From Pseudomonas izuensis (GTDB taxonomy: Bacteria > Pseudomonadota > Gammaproteobacteria > Pseudomonadales > Pseudomonadaceae): a stretch of DNA of 64,000 bases. Positions 1 to 9,166 of this stretch are shown one piece after another. The stretch's first letter is position 1. Each line of letters opens with the position of its first letter. The stretch covers positions 62,001 to 126,000 of the forward strand of contig NZ_WTFT01000017.1 in the NCBI RefSeq assembly GCF_009861505.1. Reading direction: 5' to 3'. Under the pieces are notes generated by a model, which made no database searches, had not been told where the DNA came from, and worked only from the letters and a program-made list of their open reading frames with translations. A program made the position numbers and the translations under genes.

Positions 1-342
1 CGTTCGGGGGTGTGCCAGGACCACACCCATGCCTTTCTCGCCTGCGCCCGCAGCCTGGGTATCCCGGCGAGGTACGTGTCCGGTTATCTGTACAGTGAAA
101 ACAGCGAACACCTGGCCAGCCACGCCTGGGCCGAAGCCTGGCTCGATGATGCCTGGTACAGCTTCGACGTGACCAACGAACTGGCCCGGCCCGAGCGCCA
201 CTTGAAACTGGCGGTGGGCCTGGATTATCTGGATGCCTGTCCGGTGCGCGGCATGCGTCGCGGTGGTGGTGCTGAGCAGATGCATGCCAAGGTGTTCGTT
301 TCACCGACGCCCGCGCCGGTGATTTCCGTCCAACAACAGTAA
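1..342 (+). CDS. Transglutaminase-like protein, C-terminal part
   Basis: The frame is open from the left edge of the window, so the N-terminal part and the start codon lie outside. The visible 113 residues hold the core of a bacterial transglutaminase-like domain: a Cys in the GVCQDHTHAF motif near residue 5, a conserved HAWAEAWL segment with the candidate catalytic His near residue 41, and a following D in FDVTNE. Such proteins are cysteine hydrolases or transglutaminases of the papain-like fold, and in Pseudomonas they often sit beside alpha-E and circularly permuted ATP-grasp genes, which would lie to the left. The stop is followed directly by a REPIN. The family call is firm and the substrate is unknown. 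Confidence 0.85.
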   Translation, partial: RSGVCQDHTHAFLACARSLGIPARYVSGYLYSENSEHLASHAWAEAWLDDAWYSFDVTNELARPERHLKLAVGLDYLDACPVRGMRRGGGAEQMHAKVFVSPTPAPVISVQQQ

Positions 343-351
343 GGCGCCAAC

Positions 352-448
352 CCCTGTAGGAGCAAAGCTTGCTCGCGATAGCGGTGGTTCAGTTACAGAA
401 ATGTTGACTGACAAACCGCCATCGCGAGCAAGCTTTGCTCCTACAGGG
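352..448. repeat. REPIN (inverted pair of REP elements)
   Basis: Two inverted REP copies of the type GTAGGAGCAAAGCTTGCTC flank a spacer of about 45 bases. The arms are almost perfectly complementary. It lies between the ends of two convergent genes, a usual REP location in Pseudomonas. Confidence 0.9.
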
Positions 449-458
449 TAGAAGGCAA

Positions 459-1280
459 TCAGGGCTTAACCTTGCGCCCCACCATATGTTTCAAATACCC
501 CACCAGCATCCCCAGATCCTCATCCGGCAGGACCTCGGTCGAGAACCCGGGCATTTTCGCCTGGGGCCACTGGCGCAAACCCTGTGGATCGCGGATGTAG
601 CGCTTGAGGAAGTCCGCGCCGAAGTACTCGGTCGGGTTATAGGGAATATTCAGGTCCGGCCCGAACTGCGAATCCCCGGCACCGTTCAATCGATGGCACG
701 CCAGGCAGTTTTTCTGAAACAGCGCAAAGCCCTTGTTGACCGGGTCGTCGGCCTTCAACGCAGGATCGGGCAGCAGGGCAGGGAAGCGCTCGGCCACCGG
801 CGCCATGCTCTTGATGCTGGCGACTTCGAACGGCCATTGTTCCGGGCTGATGTTGCCCGCCCGCGGATCAGTCCAGACCAGGTAAAACGGCCCGGCACTG
901 TGCTTGCCTTCTGACAGCGGTGGCCACGGGTTCGCCGGGTCTTCGATTGCCAGCCAGGCCCGCGCTCCCTTGGCATTGAGCAGGGGTGCCGCTGACAATT
1001 CCGCGGCAAAACCATCGAGTGCCACAGCTTGCAAATGATCGTCGGGCTTGACCCCCGTCAACAACGCCGCCAACGGAACAGCGCGGTAGCTCATGTCCCG
1101 TTTGTAGGAAACGTCATTGGGGATATTGATGGTCTGGACCAGCGGATGCTTGAGCAATTCCTCGGTCTGCCAGGTGCGACTGTCTGCGCCCAGCTCCAGA
1201 TTGAGTTGTGCGGCGTACAGGGGCGTGCCGAGCAGCAAGGCCCCGAACAGAATGAGCGTTTTCAATTTATCGCCGTCCAT
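459..1280 (-). CDS. Exported class I cytochrome c protein
   Basis: The 273-residue protein begins with a hydrophobic signal peptide ending near LYAA, so it should act in the periplasm. Residues about 25-160 look like a small molybdopterin-oxidoreductase-type beta domain without cofactor ligands that I can identify. The C-terminal third is a class I cytochrome c: the haem motif CLACH at residues 192-196 and a later Met in KMPGF as likely sixth ligand. I chose the ATG giving MDGDKLKTLIL because it places the signal peptide at the N-terminus. A TTG six codons further in (LKTLIL) is also possible. It probably carries electrons for an unidentified periplasmic redox enzyme. Confidence 0.8.
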   Translation of the reverse strand: MDGDKLKTLILFGALLLGTPLYAAQLNLELGADSRTWQTEELLKHPLVQTINIPNDVSYKRDMSYRAVPLAALLTGVKPDDHLQAVALDGFAAELSAAPLLNAKGARAWLAIEDPANPWPPLSEGKHSAGPFYLVWTDPRAGNISPEQWPFEVASIKSMAPVAERFPALLPDPALKADDPVNKGFALFQKNCLACHRLNGAGDSQFGPDLNIPYNPTEYFGADFLKRYIRDPQGLRQWPQAKMPGFSTEVLPDEDLGMLVGYLKHMVGRKVKP

Positions 1281-1391
1281 GTCGTGGAAGTGCCACAAAG
1301 GTTGGCACAGCCACGCTGGCCCGGGTAGCGAGCCAGTCACATTTTTAACGTGGCGATGTAAAACTCTGGTGTCGTATTTTTTGAATACCGA

Positions 1392-1487
1392 CTAGCCGAT
1401 CACCTTGGTCAGGTTGGGCAAAATCAACAACAGCGTAGTAGCAAAGAGAATGAGACCTGCTTGACGGACTTTCGATTGTTTGAACAT
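1392..1487 (-). CDS. 31-residue single-span membrane protein
   Basis: This tiny frame starts with ATG behind a good ribosome site (AGGCGG, about seven bases upstream). It encodes a basic N-terminus (MFKQSKVRQ), a hydrophobic stretch LILFATTLLLIL, and the end NLTKVIG. It has the form of a small inner-membrane protein of N-in topology. It lies just upstream of the cytochrome c gene on the same strand, about 110 bases away, and could share its transcript. It is short enough to be missed by gene finders. No function can be assigned. Ribosome site and composition support it, but conservation was not checked. Confidence 0.5.
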   Translation of the reverse strand: MFKQSKVRQAGLILFATTLLLILPNLTKVIG

Positions 1488-1883
1488 GGCTGACCGCCTT
1501 TTTTTTGTTATTTCCTGATGCTTGCCTGCATATATCCATGACGGCAAACGTTGCACTTCCTGTAGGACGAGCGCCTCGGCAAAACCCGACGACAACTTCG
1601 TATAACTTCACCTTAGAGCCCGCGTCACGCTTGTTTTAGATCCATTTAGTATGGTGATCTCACTCGATGCTATTAAAAAGGCATGAGGCCTATTGCCAGC
1701 TTCTTGGGCGGCCTTTTGCTAGACACCTGCGTGTCCTGAACCGGTTCACCGCATCGCTGATGACCGTCCGTCTGAGCGTGAGCGTCAATGCCGATGAGCG
1801 CTGCGGTCATTGAATCCATTGCGCCCCGGGCCAAGAGTGTGAGTTGTGTTTTCCACTCACCTGCACTGCGGTTCGAGGACGTC
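1488..1883. other. Intergenic region ahead of the thiolase operon
   Basis: About 395 bases without a supported gene. It must contain the promoters of the small membrane protein (leftward) and the thiolase operon (rightward). A loose AAAAGGC/GCCTTTT inverted repeat lies at about 1675-1723. No clear operator could be picked out. Confidence 0.4.
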
Positions 1884-3089
1884 ATGACCCAAGCTTTGAT
1901 TTTCGATGCGTTACGTACGCCCCGTGGCAAAGGCAAGGCCGACGGCGCCTTGCACAGCGTCAAACCGGTAAATCTGGTGGCCGGGTTGCTCAGGGCGCTG
2001 CAAGAGCGGACTGCCCTCGACACCCGTCAGGTCGATGACGTGGTGCTCGGTTGCGTGACGCCCATCGGCGATCAAGGCTCCGACATCGCCAAGACCGCGG
2101 TCCAGGTAGCGGACTGGGATGTCAGCGTGTCTGGGGTGCAGATCAATCGTTTTTGCGCGTCAGGGCTGGAGGCGGTGAACCTTGGGGCGATGAAAGTCCG
2201 CTCGGGTTTCGAAGACCTGGTGGTGGTCGGCGGTGTCGAGTCCATGTCTCGCGTCCCCATGGGCAGCGACGGCGGTGCATGGGCCCTGGACCCGGAAACC
2301 AACCTGCATAGCCACTTCACTCCGCAAGGCGTCGGGGCCGACCTGATCGCCACGCTCGAAGGCTTCAGCCGTCACGACGTCGATGCCTACGCGTTGCATT
2401 CACAGCAGAAAGCCGCGCGGGCGCGTGCCGATGGATCGTTCAGCAAGTCGCTGGTGCCGGTGCAGGATCAGAACGGCATCATCCTGCTCGATCACGATGA
2501 GTTCATCCGGGCTGACTCGACGATGGAAGGCCTGGGCAAGCTAAAGCCGAGTTTCGAAATGATCGGGCAAATGGGCTTCGATGCCACCGCATTGCGGGTC
2601 TACAGCCATGTGGAGCGAATCAACCACGTTCACACTCCCGGCAACAGCTCCGGGATCGTCGACGGTGCCGCGCTAATGCTGATCGGTTCCGAAGCCAAGG
2701 GCCAGGCGCTGGGCTTGCGGCCGCGGGCGCGGATCGTCGCCACGGCGGTGACCAGCACCGATCCGACCATCATGCTCACCGGACCTGCACCGGCCACCCG
2801 CAAGGCGCTGGCCAAGGCCGGGCTGCGGGTTGAAGACATCGACCTGTTCGAGGTCAATGAGGCCTTTGCCTCGGTGGTGTTGAAGTTCATCAAGGACATG
2901 GCCGTCGACCCGGATAAGGTCAACGTCAACGGCGGATCCATTGCCATGGGGCACCCGCTGGGCGCCACCGGCTGCGCGATTCTCGGCACCCTGCTCGATG
3001 AACTGGAAATCCGGCGCCTGCGCTACGGCCTCGCGACCCTGTGTGTCGGTGGCGGCATGGGCATTGCCACCATCATCGAACGCCTCTGA
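1884..3089 (+). CDS. Acetyl-CoA acyltransferase (thiolase) of beta-oxidation
   Basis: A 401-residue thiolase that cleaves 3-ketoacyl-CoA with CoA (or condenses two acetyl-CoA). The acyl-accepting Cys91 is in the motif INRFCASGLEA. The C-terminal catalytic set is present as NEAFASV, GHPLGATG and CVGGGMG. The start at 1884 has GAGGAC upstream and gives the normal family N-terminus MTQALIFDALRTP. An upstream in-frame ATG would add 32 unrelated residues. The FadB-type multifunctional enzyme begins 24 bases after its stop, so the two make a degradative operon. It matches the PA1736 type from memory. It is separate from the biosynthetic PhaA at 11.6-12.8 kb, which is nearer to classical acetoacetyl-CoA thiolases. 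Confidence 0.9.
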   Translation: MTQALIFDALRTPRGKGKADGALHSVKPVNLVAGLLRALQERTALDTRQVDDVVLGCVTPIGDQGSDIAKTAVQVADWDVSVSGVQINRFCASGLEAVNLGAMKVRSGFEDLVVVGGVESMSRVPMGSDGGAWALDPETNLHSHFTPQGVGADLIATLEGFSRHDVDAYALHSQQKAARARADGSFSKSLVPVQDQNGIILLDHDEFIRADSTMEGLGKLKPSFEMIGQMGFDATALRVYSHVERINHVHTPGNSSGIVDGAALMLIGSEAKGQALGLRPRARIVATAVTSTDPTIMLTGPAPATRKALAKAGLRVEDIDLFEVNEAFASVVLKFIKDMAVDPDKVNVNGGSIAMGHPLGATGCAILGTLLDELEIRRLRYGLATLCVGGGMGIATIIERL

Positions 3090-3113
3090 GCCCCGTATCC
3101 AAGGAAACCTTTC

Positions 3114-5258
3114 ATGACCCAAGCCATTCGTTACGAAAAAGGCCAGGACCGGATTGTCGTCCTGACCATCGACATGCCGGGCCAGAGCGCCAACACCATG
3201 AACGCGGTGTACCGCGACGCCATGGCCGACTGCGTGACCCGCCTGATTGCCGACCGGGACGCCATTGCCGGTGTCATCATCACTTCGGCCAAGAAAACCT
3301 TCTTTGCCGGCGGCGACCTCAATGAGTTGATCAAGGTCGGCAAACCGCAAGCCAAAGCCTTTTACGACATGGTGCTGAACCTCAAGGGGCAATTGCGCAC
3401 CCTGGAAACCCTCGGCAAACCGGTGGTTGCGGCGATCAATGGCGCGGCGCTCGGCGGCGGTTGGGAAATCTGCCTGGCCTGCCATCACCGCGTGGCGCTG
3501 GACAACCCTTCGCTGCAACTCGGTTTGCCGGAAGTGACCCTCGGCTTGCTGCCAGGCGGCGGCGGGGTGGTGCGCATGGTGCGCATGCTCGGCCTGGAAA
3601 AAGCCCTGCCGTACCTGCTCGAAGGTAAAAAAGTACGACCGCAACAGGCGTTGCAGGCGGGGCTGATCGATGAACTGGCGGCGGATCAGGAGGAGCTGCT
3701 GGCGAAGGCCCGCGCCTGGATTATCGCCAACCCGACCGCCGTGCAGCGTTGGGATGTGAAGGGTTACCAAATTCCCGGTGGTACGCCGTCGAACCCCAAG
3801 GTTGCACAGATGCTGGCGATTGCGCCGTCGATCCTGCGCAGCAAAACCCAGGGTTGCCTGCCGGCCCCGGAGAAGATCCTCTGTGCCGCGGTGGAAGGTG
3901 CGCAAGTGGATTTCGACGCTGCACACCTGATTGAAACCCGCTACTTCACGGAGTTAACCACCGGTCAGATCTCGAAAAACCTGATCGGTACCTTCTGGTT
4001 CCAGCTCAACGAAATCAATGCCGGAGGCTCGCGGCCGCAGGGATTCGCTCCGCACCTCACCCGGAAAGTCGGCGTACTCGGCGCCGGAATGATGGGCGCG
4101 GGTATAGCGTTTGTCAGCGCGTCGGCCGGTATCGAGGTGGTGCTCAAGGACATCAGCCTGGCGGCTGCCGAGAAGGGCAAGGCACACTCGGCAGCGCTGC
4201 TGGACAAGAAAGTGGCGCGCGGTCAAATGAACAGCGGGCAGCGCGAAGCCGTTCTGGCACGCATTCATACCACCGAAAGCGACGCCGATCTGGCCGGTTG
4301 CGATCTGATCATCGAAGCCGTGTTCGAAGACCGTGAGCTGAAGGCCAAGGTCTCCCTGGCCGCGCAAAAAGTCGTCGGCGCGGATGCGGTGATCGCCTCG
4401 AACACGTCGACCCTGCCGATCAGCGGCCTGGCCTCGGCGGTGCCGGACCCGAGCAAGTTCATCGGTCTGCATTTCTTCAGTCCTGTGGACAAAATGCCCC
4501 TGGTGGAAATCATCAAGGGCAATCACACCAGCGATGAAACCCTGGCTCGCGGCTTCGATTTCGTCCTGCAAATCAAGAAAACCCCGATTGTGGTCAACGA
4601 CAGCCGCGGCTTCTTCACCTCGCGGGTGTTCGGCACGTTTACCAATGAAGGCATCGCAATGCTGGGTGAAGGCGTCAGTGCGCCAATGATCGAGACCGAA
4701 GCGCGCAAGGCCGGCATGCCCATCGGGCCGCTGGCGATCTCCGACGAAGTGTCCCTCAGTCTCATGAGTCATATCCGCCAGCAAACCGCCAAAGACTTGC
4801 AGGCCGAAGGCAAACCGCTGGTCGAGCATCCGGCATTTGCCGTGATCGACTTGCTGCTCAACGAATACAAGCGCCCGGGCAAGGCGGCAGGCGGTGGTTT
4901 CTACGAGTATCCGGCGGGTGGCCAGAAACATCTGTGGCCTCAATTGAAAACCCGCTTTGAAAAGGCCGACGGGCAGATTTCGCCCAAGGACGTGCGCGAT
5001 CGCCTGCTGTTCGTGCAAGCCATCGAAACCGTGCGCTGTGTGGAGGAGGGCGTACTGACCTCGACGGCGGACGCCAACGTCGGTTCGATTTTCGGCATCG
5101 GTTTCGCCGCCTGGACCGGCGGTGCGCTGCAGTTCATCAATCAATACGGGGTCAAGGACTTCGTCGCCCGCGCCCAGTACCTGGCCGGACAATATGGCGA
5201 GCGCTTCGCACCACCGGCATTGCTGCTGGAGAAAGCCGCCAAAGGGGAGACGTTTTAG
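3114..5258 (+). CDS. FadB-type enoyl-CoA hydratase/3-hydroxyacyl-CoA dehydrogenase
   Basis: A 714-residue multifunctional beta-oxidation enzyme. Residues about 1-200 are an enoyl-CoA hydratase domain: oxyanion residues in FFAGGDL and ALGGGWEI, and the catalytic Glu in LPEVTLGLLPGGGG. From about residue 320 comes an NAD-binding Rossmann motif (GVLGAGMMGAGIA) followed by the dehydrogenase motif GLHFFSPVDKMPLVEII and a C-terminal 3HCDH domain with RPGKAAGGGFYEYP. Length fits FadB/FadJ. It follows the thiolase by 24 bases and should form a complex with it, as FadB does with FadA. It matches the PA1737 type from memory. The exact chain-length preference cannot be read from the sequence. Confidence 0.92.
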   Translation: MTQAIRYEKGQDRIVVLTIDMPGQSANTMNAVYRDAMADCVTRLIADRDAIAGVIITSAKKTFFAGGDLNELIKVGKPQAKAFYDMVLNLKGQLRTLETLGKPVVAAINGAALGGGWEICLACHHRVALDNPSLQLGLPEVTLGLLPGGGGVVRMVRMLGLEKALPYLLEGKKVRPQQALQAGLIDELAADQEELLAKARAWIIANPTAVQRWDVKGYQIPGGTPSNPKVAQMLAIAPSILRSKTQGCLPAPEKILCAAVEGAQVDFDAAHLIETRYFTELTTGQISKNLIGTFWFQLNEINAGGSRPQGFAPHLTRKVGVLGAGMMGAGIAFVSASAGIEVVLKDISLAAAEKGKAHSAALLDKKVARGQMNSGQREAVLARIHTTESDADLAGCDLIIEAVFEDRELKAKVSLAAQKVVGADAVIASNTSTLPISGLASAVPDPSKFIGLHFFSPVDKMPLVEIIKGNHTSDETLARGFDFVLQIKKTPIVVNDSRGFFTSRVFGTFTNEGIAMLGEGVSAPMIETEARKAGMPIGPLAISDEVSLSLMSHIRQQTAKDLQAEGKPLVEHPAFAVIDLLLNEYKRPGKAAGGGFYEYPAGGQKHLWPQLKTRFEKADGQISPKDVRDRLLFVQAIETVRCVEEGVLTSTADANVGSIFGIGFAAWTGGALQFINQYGVKDFVARAQYLAGQYGERFAPPALLLEKAAKGETF

Positions 5259-5352
5259 GGATCGGTGACGCATCGCGGGGCTTGCCTTGTTACGGTGTTT
5301 CAAGGCAGGCTCTGGGGTGTGCATTATTCCCATCACGTGTCAGGTATTTTTT

Positions 5353-6081
5353 ATGTCGTTACGCATCTGCATTCTCGAAACCGACAACCTGCGTCCGGAA
5401 TTGGTCGACCAATATCAGGGCTACGGGCAGATGTTCAAGCGCCTGTTTTCGCAGCAACCCATTGCCGCTGAATTCACTATTTACAACGTGGTACAGGGTG
5501 ACTATCCCAGCGATGACCTGACCTTTGATGCCTACCTGGTCACCGGCAGCAAGGCTGATTCCTTCGGCACCGACCCGTGGATCCAGACCCTCAAGGAATA
5601 TCTGCTGACCCGCTACAAGCGTGGCGACAAACTGTTGGGCGTATGCTTTGGCCATCAGTTGCTGGCGCTGTTGCTCGGCGGCAAGAGCGAACGGGCGAGC
5701 CAGGGCTGGGGTGTCGGTACCCACAATTACAAACTCGCTGCCAAGGCACCGTGGATGAGCCCTGTGCGCGAAGAGCTGACCCTGCTGATCAGCCACCAGG
5801 ACCAGGTGACCTCACTGCCGGAAAACGCCACGGTGATCGCTTCCAGCGATTTCTGCCCGTATGCCGCGTATCACATCAACGACCAGGTGCTGTGCTTCCA
5901 GGGGCATCCGGAGTTCATTCACGACTATTCCCGGGCCTTGCTGGAAATCCGTCAGCAAGCGCTGGGCGAGCAGGTGTATTCGAAGGGCATTGCGAGCCTG
6001 GAAAGTGAGCATCACGGCGCCACGGTGGCCGAGTGGATGATGCGGTTTGTGGCGCATAAGCCAGAATCGGTCAAAGGCTAA
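5353..6081 (+). CDS. Class I glutamine amidotransferase family protein
   Basis: A 242-residue protein with the glutaminase triad: nucleophile Cys98 in LLGVCFGHQLLA and the QGHPEF His/Glu pair near the C-terminus. It lacks a synthetase domain, so it is a stand-alone amidotransferase of the GMP-synthase-like or gamma-glutamyl hydrolase type (YfeJ-like). The start at 5353 gives MSLRICILETD and is about 95 bases after the beta-oxidation operon. An upstream ATG would add 22 residues of poor quality. A REPIN follows. The substrate is unknown. Confidence 0.85.
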   Translation: MSLRICILETDNLRPELVDQYQGYGQMFKRLFSQQPIAAEFTIYNVVQGDYPSDDLTFDAYLVTGSKADSFGTDPWIQTLKEYLLTRYKRGDKLLGVCFGHQLLALLLGGKSERASQGWGVGTHNYKLAAKAPWMSPVREELTLLISHQDQVTSLPENATVIASSDFCPYAAYHINDQVLCFQGHPEFIHDYSRALLEIRQQALGEQVYSKGIASLESEHHGATVAEWMMRFVAHKPESVKG

Positions 6082-6084
6082 AAG

Positions 6085-6151
6085 CTTCGCGAGCAGGCTC
6101 GCTCCCACATTTGAAACTCGATCGATTGTGGGAGCGAGCCTGCTCGCGAAT
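6085..6151. repeat. REPIN
   Basis: Two inverted arms (TTCGCGAGCAGGCTCGCTCCC and its complement) separated by a short spacer of about 25 bases. It lies between the ends of convergent genes. Confidence 0.9.
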
Positions 6152-6184
6152 GAGGCGACTGGTTTTCACTGAAAGCACACAGCC

Positions 6185-7156
6185 CTACAGCCAGCCCGAT
6201 TTCTTGAAGCTCGCCCACAAGGCCACACACCCAACCGTAATAAACCCCAGTACGGCGAAATAGCCGTAATGCCAGCTCAGCTCGGGCATGTTCTGGAAGT
6301 TCATCCCGTAAATCCCAGCTACCGCCGTCGGGAACGCCAGGATCGCCGCCCACGCAGCAAACTTGCGCTGAACCACACTCTGGCGTGACGCCTCCAGCAA
6401 CACCCCGACTTCGATCGTCTGGCTGGCAATGTCCGCCAGGGTGGTCAGGTCTTCCATCTGCCGTGTAACGTGAATCTGCACATCGCGAAAGTACGGGCGC
6501 ATGTTCTTGTCGATGAATGGAAAGCTCAGTCTTTGCAGCTCCTCGCCGATCTCCACCATCGGCGCTGCGTAACGGCGCAGGCGCAACACATCGCGGCGAA
6601 GGCTGTGCAGGTCCTGGATATCGCGTTCGTTCAGCGTGCCGCACAGGACGTTGCGTTCCAGCTCATCGATCTCGGCATGAATCGCTTCGCCCATCGGCTG
6701 GTAGTTTTCAATCACGAAGTCGAGGATGGCATAGAGTACGAAATCTTCTCCGTGCTCAAGCAGCAGTGGTCGCGCCTCACAACGCTGTCGGACATAGGCG
6801 TAGGACGCCGAGTGACCGTTGCGTGCGGTAATGATGTAACCCTTGCCGGCAAAGATATGGGTCTCGATGAACTTGAGTTTGCCTTCTTCCCGAATGGGGG
6901 AATACGTGACGATGAAGAGCGCATCGCCGAAGGTTTCCAGTTTCGGTCGACTGTGTTTTTCCAGGGCGTCTTCGATGGCCAGTTCGTGCAGGTTGAACTG
7001 GCGTTGCAGGTTGTACAGTTCCTCGGCGCTCGGCTCTTCAAGGCCGATCCAGACAAAATGCCCCGGCTTTGCAGCCCAGGACGCGCCTTCGTCGAGGGTG
7101 ATATTGGTGACTCTCTTGCCAGCGCTGTAAACCGCAGCAGCAACAACTCTACCCAT
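6185..7156 (-). CDS. corA: CorA-family divalent cation transporter
   Basis: A 323-residue inner-membrane protein of the CorA Mg/Co family. The long N-terminal cytosolic domain carries FVWIGLEEPS, a typical CorA segment. The C-terminus has two membrane helices, the first ending in the selectivity motif YGMNFQNMPE. The C-terminal tail is basic (FKKSGWL). It ends facing the REPIN and the amidotransferase. The ribosome site ahead of the ATG is weak. CorA proteins form pentameric channels. Zinc exporter ZntB is a relative, but the GMN motif is shared, so ion choice cannot be settled here. Confidence 0.9.
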   Translation of the reverse strand: MGRVVAAAVYSAGKRVTNITLDEGASWAAKPGHFVWIGLEEPSAEELYNLQRQFNLHELAIEDALEKHSRPKLETFGDALFIVTYSPIREEGKLKFIETHIFAGKGYIITARNGHSASYAYVRQRCEARPLLLEHGEDFVLYAILDFVIENYQPMGEAIHAEIDELERNVLCGTLNERDIQDLHSLRRDVLRLRRYAAPMVEIGEELQRLSFPFIDKNMRPYFRDVQIHVTRQMEDLTTLADIASQTIEVGVLLEASRQSVVQRKFAAWAAILAFPTAVAGIYGMNFQNMPELSWHYGYFAVLGFITVGCVALWASFKKSGWL

Positions 7157-7268
7157 GATGGTGATTCACTTCTTATTAGCAGGCGTTCATTAGCAAAAAG
7201 TAGCGGGCGATACTCAGCTTAGCCTTGTCTGCTGCTGGAGCGTCAGTGAAATCTGCGCGGTTCTCAGG

Positions 7269-7293
7269 CAAAAGAAAACCCGCACCAGGCGGG
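7269..7293 (-). terminator. Rho-independent terminator of plsC
   Basis: On the minus strand AAACCCGCCTGGTGCGGGTTT forms a short GC stem followed by TTCTTTT, seven bases after the plsC stop. Confidence 0.8.
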
Positions 7294-7299
7294 TTTCAT

Positions 7300-8022
7300 T
7301 CAAGCGGCTTGCAGTTGCCGGTCCATCGAGTCGATGCATTCGCGCATCTGTTCGCGGCACTGGGCAATCAACATGGGCATGTCGTCCAGACTCAAGCCGG
7401 CGGTAGGAATGGCCGGCAACGAGCGAATCAGAATTTTCCCACTGCGCCAGCGATTCAAACGCATGTGTTTGACGTAACTGCTGACACACACCGGCACGAT
7501 CGGAACCCCGGCCGCGATGGCCATCTGGAAGGCGCCTTTCTTGAAGGGCAACAGCTCTTCGCCCAGATTGCGCGTGCCTTCCGGGAAGACCCAGATCGAG
7601 GTGTCTTCATTTTGCAGCGTGTGGGTGGTGGTCACCATCGACTGGCGTGCTTTCTGCGCATTGCCACGGTCGATCAGCACATTACCGGCCAGCCAGAACA
7701 ACTGACCGAACAATGGCACCCATTTCAGACTCTTTTTACCGATGCATACGGTACGGCGGGGCACCACGTTACCGAATACAAACAGATCGTAGTTGGATTG
7801 GTGGTTGGCAATGATCACGCAACTGTCGGGTTTATCCATCAGCGGCCCGACATCGGCCTTCACCCGTAAACGCAAAATACACATCGCCGGCCACGCATAG
7901 AGACGCGCGCACAGACGACTGTTATCCGGATTGAACGGGCGGCACAGGCCAAGCATCACGCCCAGCACACCCGCGACAATAAAGTGCAGGCCCATCAATG
8001 ACATACGTAAAACAAACAGCAT
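7300..8022 (-). CDS. plsC: 1-acyl-sn-glycerol-3-phosphate acyltransferase
   Basis: A 240-residue membrane acyltransferase that adds the second acyl chain to lysophosphatidic acid in phospholipid synthesis. Motif I NHQSNYD gives the catalytic HX4D, and motif III is FPEGTR. Residues 1-25 form a membrane helix. I chose the ATG at 8022 (MLFVLRMSLMG) because it resembles the E. coli PlsC N-terminus and has GGGG upstream. A TTG 20 codons further upstream is less likely. Ends in a clear terminator. Confidence 0.88.
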   Translation of the reverse strand: MLFVLRMSLMGLHFIVAGVLGVMLGLCRPFNPDNSRLCARLYAWPAMCILRLRVKADVGPLMDKPDSCVIIANHQSNYDLFVFGNVVPRRTVCIGKKSLKWVPLFGQLFWLAGNVLIDRGNAQKARQSMVTTTHTLQNEDTSIWVFPEGTRNLGEELLPFKKGAFQMAIAAGVPIVPVCVSSYVKHMRLNRWRSGKILIRSLPAIPTAGLSLDDMPMLIAQCREQMRECIDSMDRQLQAA

Positions 8023-8188
8023 TTTCAGGCCCCACCGGGACAAAAGGTGGCGCAGTGTACGGATGTGCACTGTTTTCGGCAATTGCCGCTAAAGAAGCGG
8101 GAGATAGCCGATGTTTAAGCACATGTTTCCGGCTGATGGGTGAGACGCGTTCTAGAGCGGTTTCTGGCTTTTCAACAGGATACGTACG

Positions 8189-8218
8189 AAAAAGCCCGAC
8201 ACGACGGTCGGGCTTTTC
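8189..8218. terminator. Rho-independent terminator after the crotonase gene
   Basis: The perfect ten-base stem AAAGCCCGAC/GTCGGGCTTT is nearly symmetrical with A and T tracts, so it may work in both directions. It lies 18 bases after the stop of the leftward crotonase gene. Confidence 0.8.
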
Positions 8219-8236
8219 GTTGAGGCAGGTTGAGGC

Positions 8237-8926
8237 TTAACCCAAATGCTCCTGATCCAGAATGATCGCGTTATCCAGGGTGTCCAGCAGTGCCTTGCGG
8301 ACTTTCAGCTTGGTGTTCTTGTGTGCGGTCATGTTGATCTTCTTCAACTGACGAGCCGCCGCCAATGCCGCGCCTTGCAGTTCTTCGGCCGACACTACCA
8401 GGTCAAGGAAGCCGGCATCCACCGCAGTCTGTGGATTGAACATTTCACCGTTGATCACCGAACGGTGGAATGCCGACTTGCGCAGTCGATCACGGGCCAG
8501 CTCGATACCGGCGTGGTGCATGGTCATGCCGATCTGCACTTCGTTCAGGCCGATGCTGAACGGGCCGTCGACACCGATGCGGTAGTCGGCTGACAGCAGC
8601 AGGAATGCACCCTTGGCCACCGCATGGCCTGGGCAGGCCACGATCACCGGGAACGGGTGTGACAACAGGCGACGGGCCAGCGTCGAGCCGGAAGTTACCA
8701 GCGCCACGGCTTCTTTAGGGCCGGACGTCATCACCTTCAAATCGTAACCGCCCGAGAGAATGCCGGGCTGACCGGTAATGATCACCACCGCACGATCAGC
8801 CACCGCCTGATCCAGCGCCGTGTTGAAGGCTGCAATCACATCCGGAGAAATGGCATTGACCTTGCCATTGCTCAGGGTCAGGGTCGCGATACCGTCTTCG
8901 AGATGGTAGGAAATCAACTCACTCAT
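8237..8926 (-). CDS. Crotonase/enoyl-CoA hydratase family protein
   Basis: A 229-residue crotonase-fold protein. The oxyanion segments are SGGYDLKVM (residues about 58-66) and the region around GHAVAKGAFLLL. It is shorter than typical hydratases (about 257) and the usual second catalytic Glu is not clear in FSIGLNEVQIGM, although E is present in NEVQ. It could be a hydratase, isomerase or thioesterase-like member. It begins directly with MSELISYHLEDG. It resembles PA1748 from memory. It has its own terminator. Confidence 0.85.
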   Translation of the reverse strand: MSELISYHLEDGIATLTLSNGKVNAISPDVIAAFNTALDQAVADRAVVIITGQPGILSGGYDLKVMTSGPKEAVALVTSGSTLARRLLSHPFPVIVACPGHAVAKGAFLLLSADYRIGVDGPFSIGLNEVQIGMTMHHAGIELARDRLRKSAFHRSVINGEMFNPQTAVDAGFLDLVVSAEELQGAALAAARQLKKINMTAHKNTKLKVRKALLDTLDNAIILDQEHLG

Positions 8927-9166
8927 GACGCTATTCCTTTCAATAAAGTTGGGCAGAAGTTACCCACCGTCTCAGGCCAGGTAAAGCGCCATGACTGACC
9001 CGCCAGTCACCCTTTGCCCGCCCGCCAAGCGTAGCCCGCCCTGCCAGCGGCACATTGCCCTCTATATAGTTGTGTGTGCGAAGCCAGAGATTGGCCGGTT
9101 TGCCATTGCCTTGACCGGCTCGAAACGACTAATTGCGTTAAGCGCATGAAAATTCTGAAAAAATGT

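Noticed and set aside
352..448. Inverted repeats that recur through the window, as possible CRISPR repeats
   Set aside because: They are paired inverted REP elements at scattered sites, not direct repeats with regular spacers, and no cas genes are present.
2673..3926. A long open frame on the minus strand opposite the thiolase and FadB-type genes, and a similar one at 3954-5336
   Set aside because: High-GC coding DNA often opens antisense frames. The plus-strand proteins are complete known enzymes, and these have no domain or ribosome site.
5287..5352. Longer N-terminus for the amidotransferase
   Set aside because: The extra residues are not typical and the ATG at 5353 gives the normal start of the fold.
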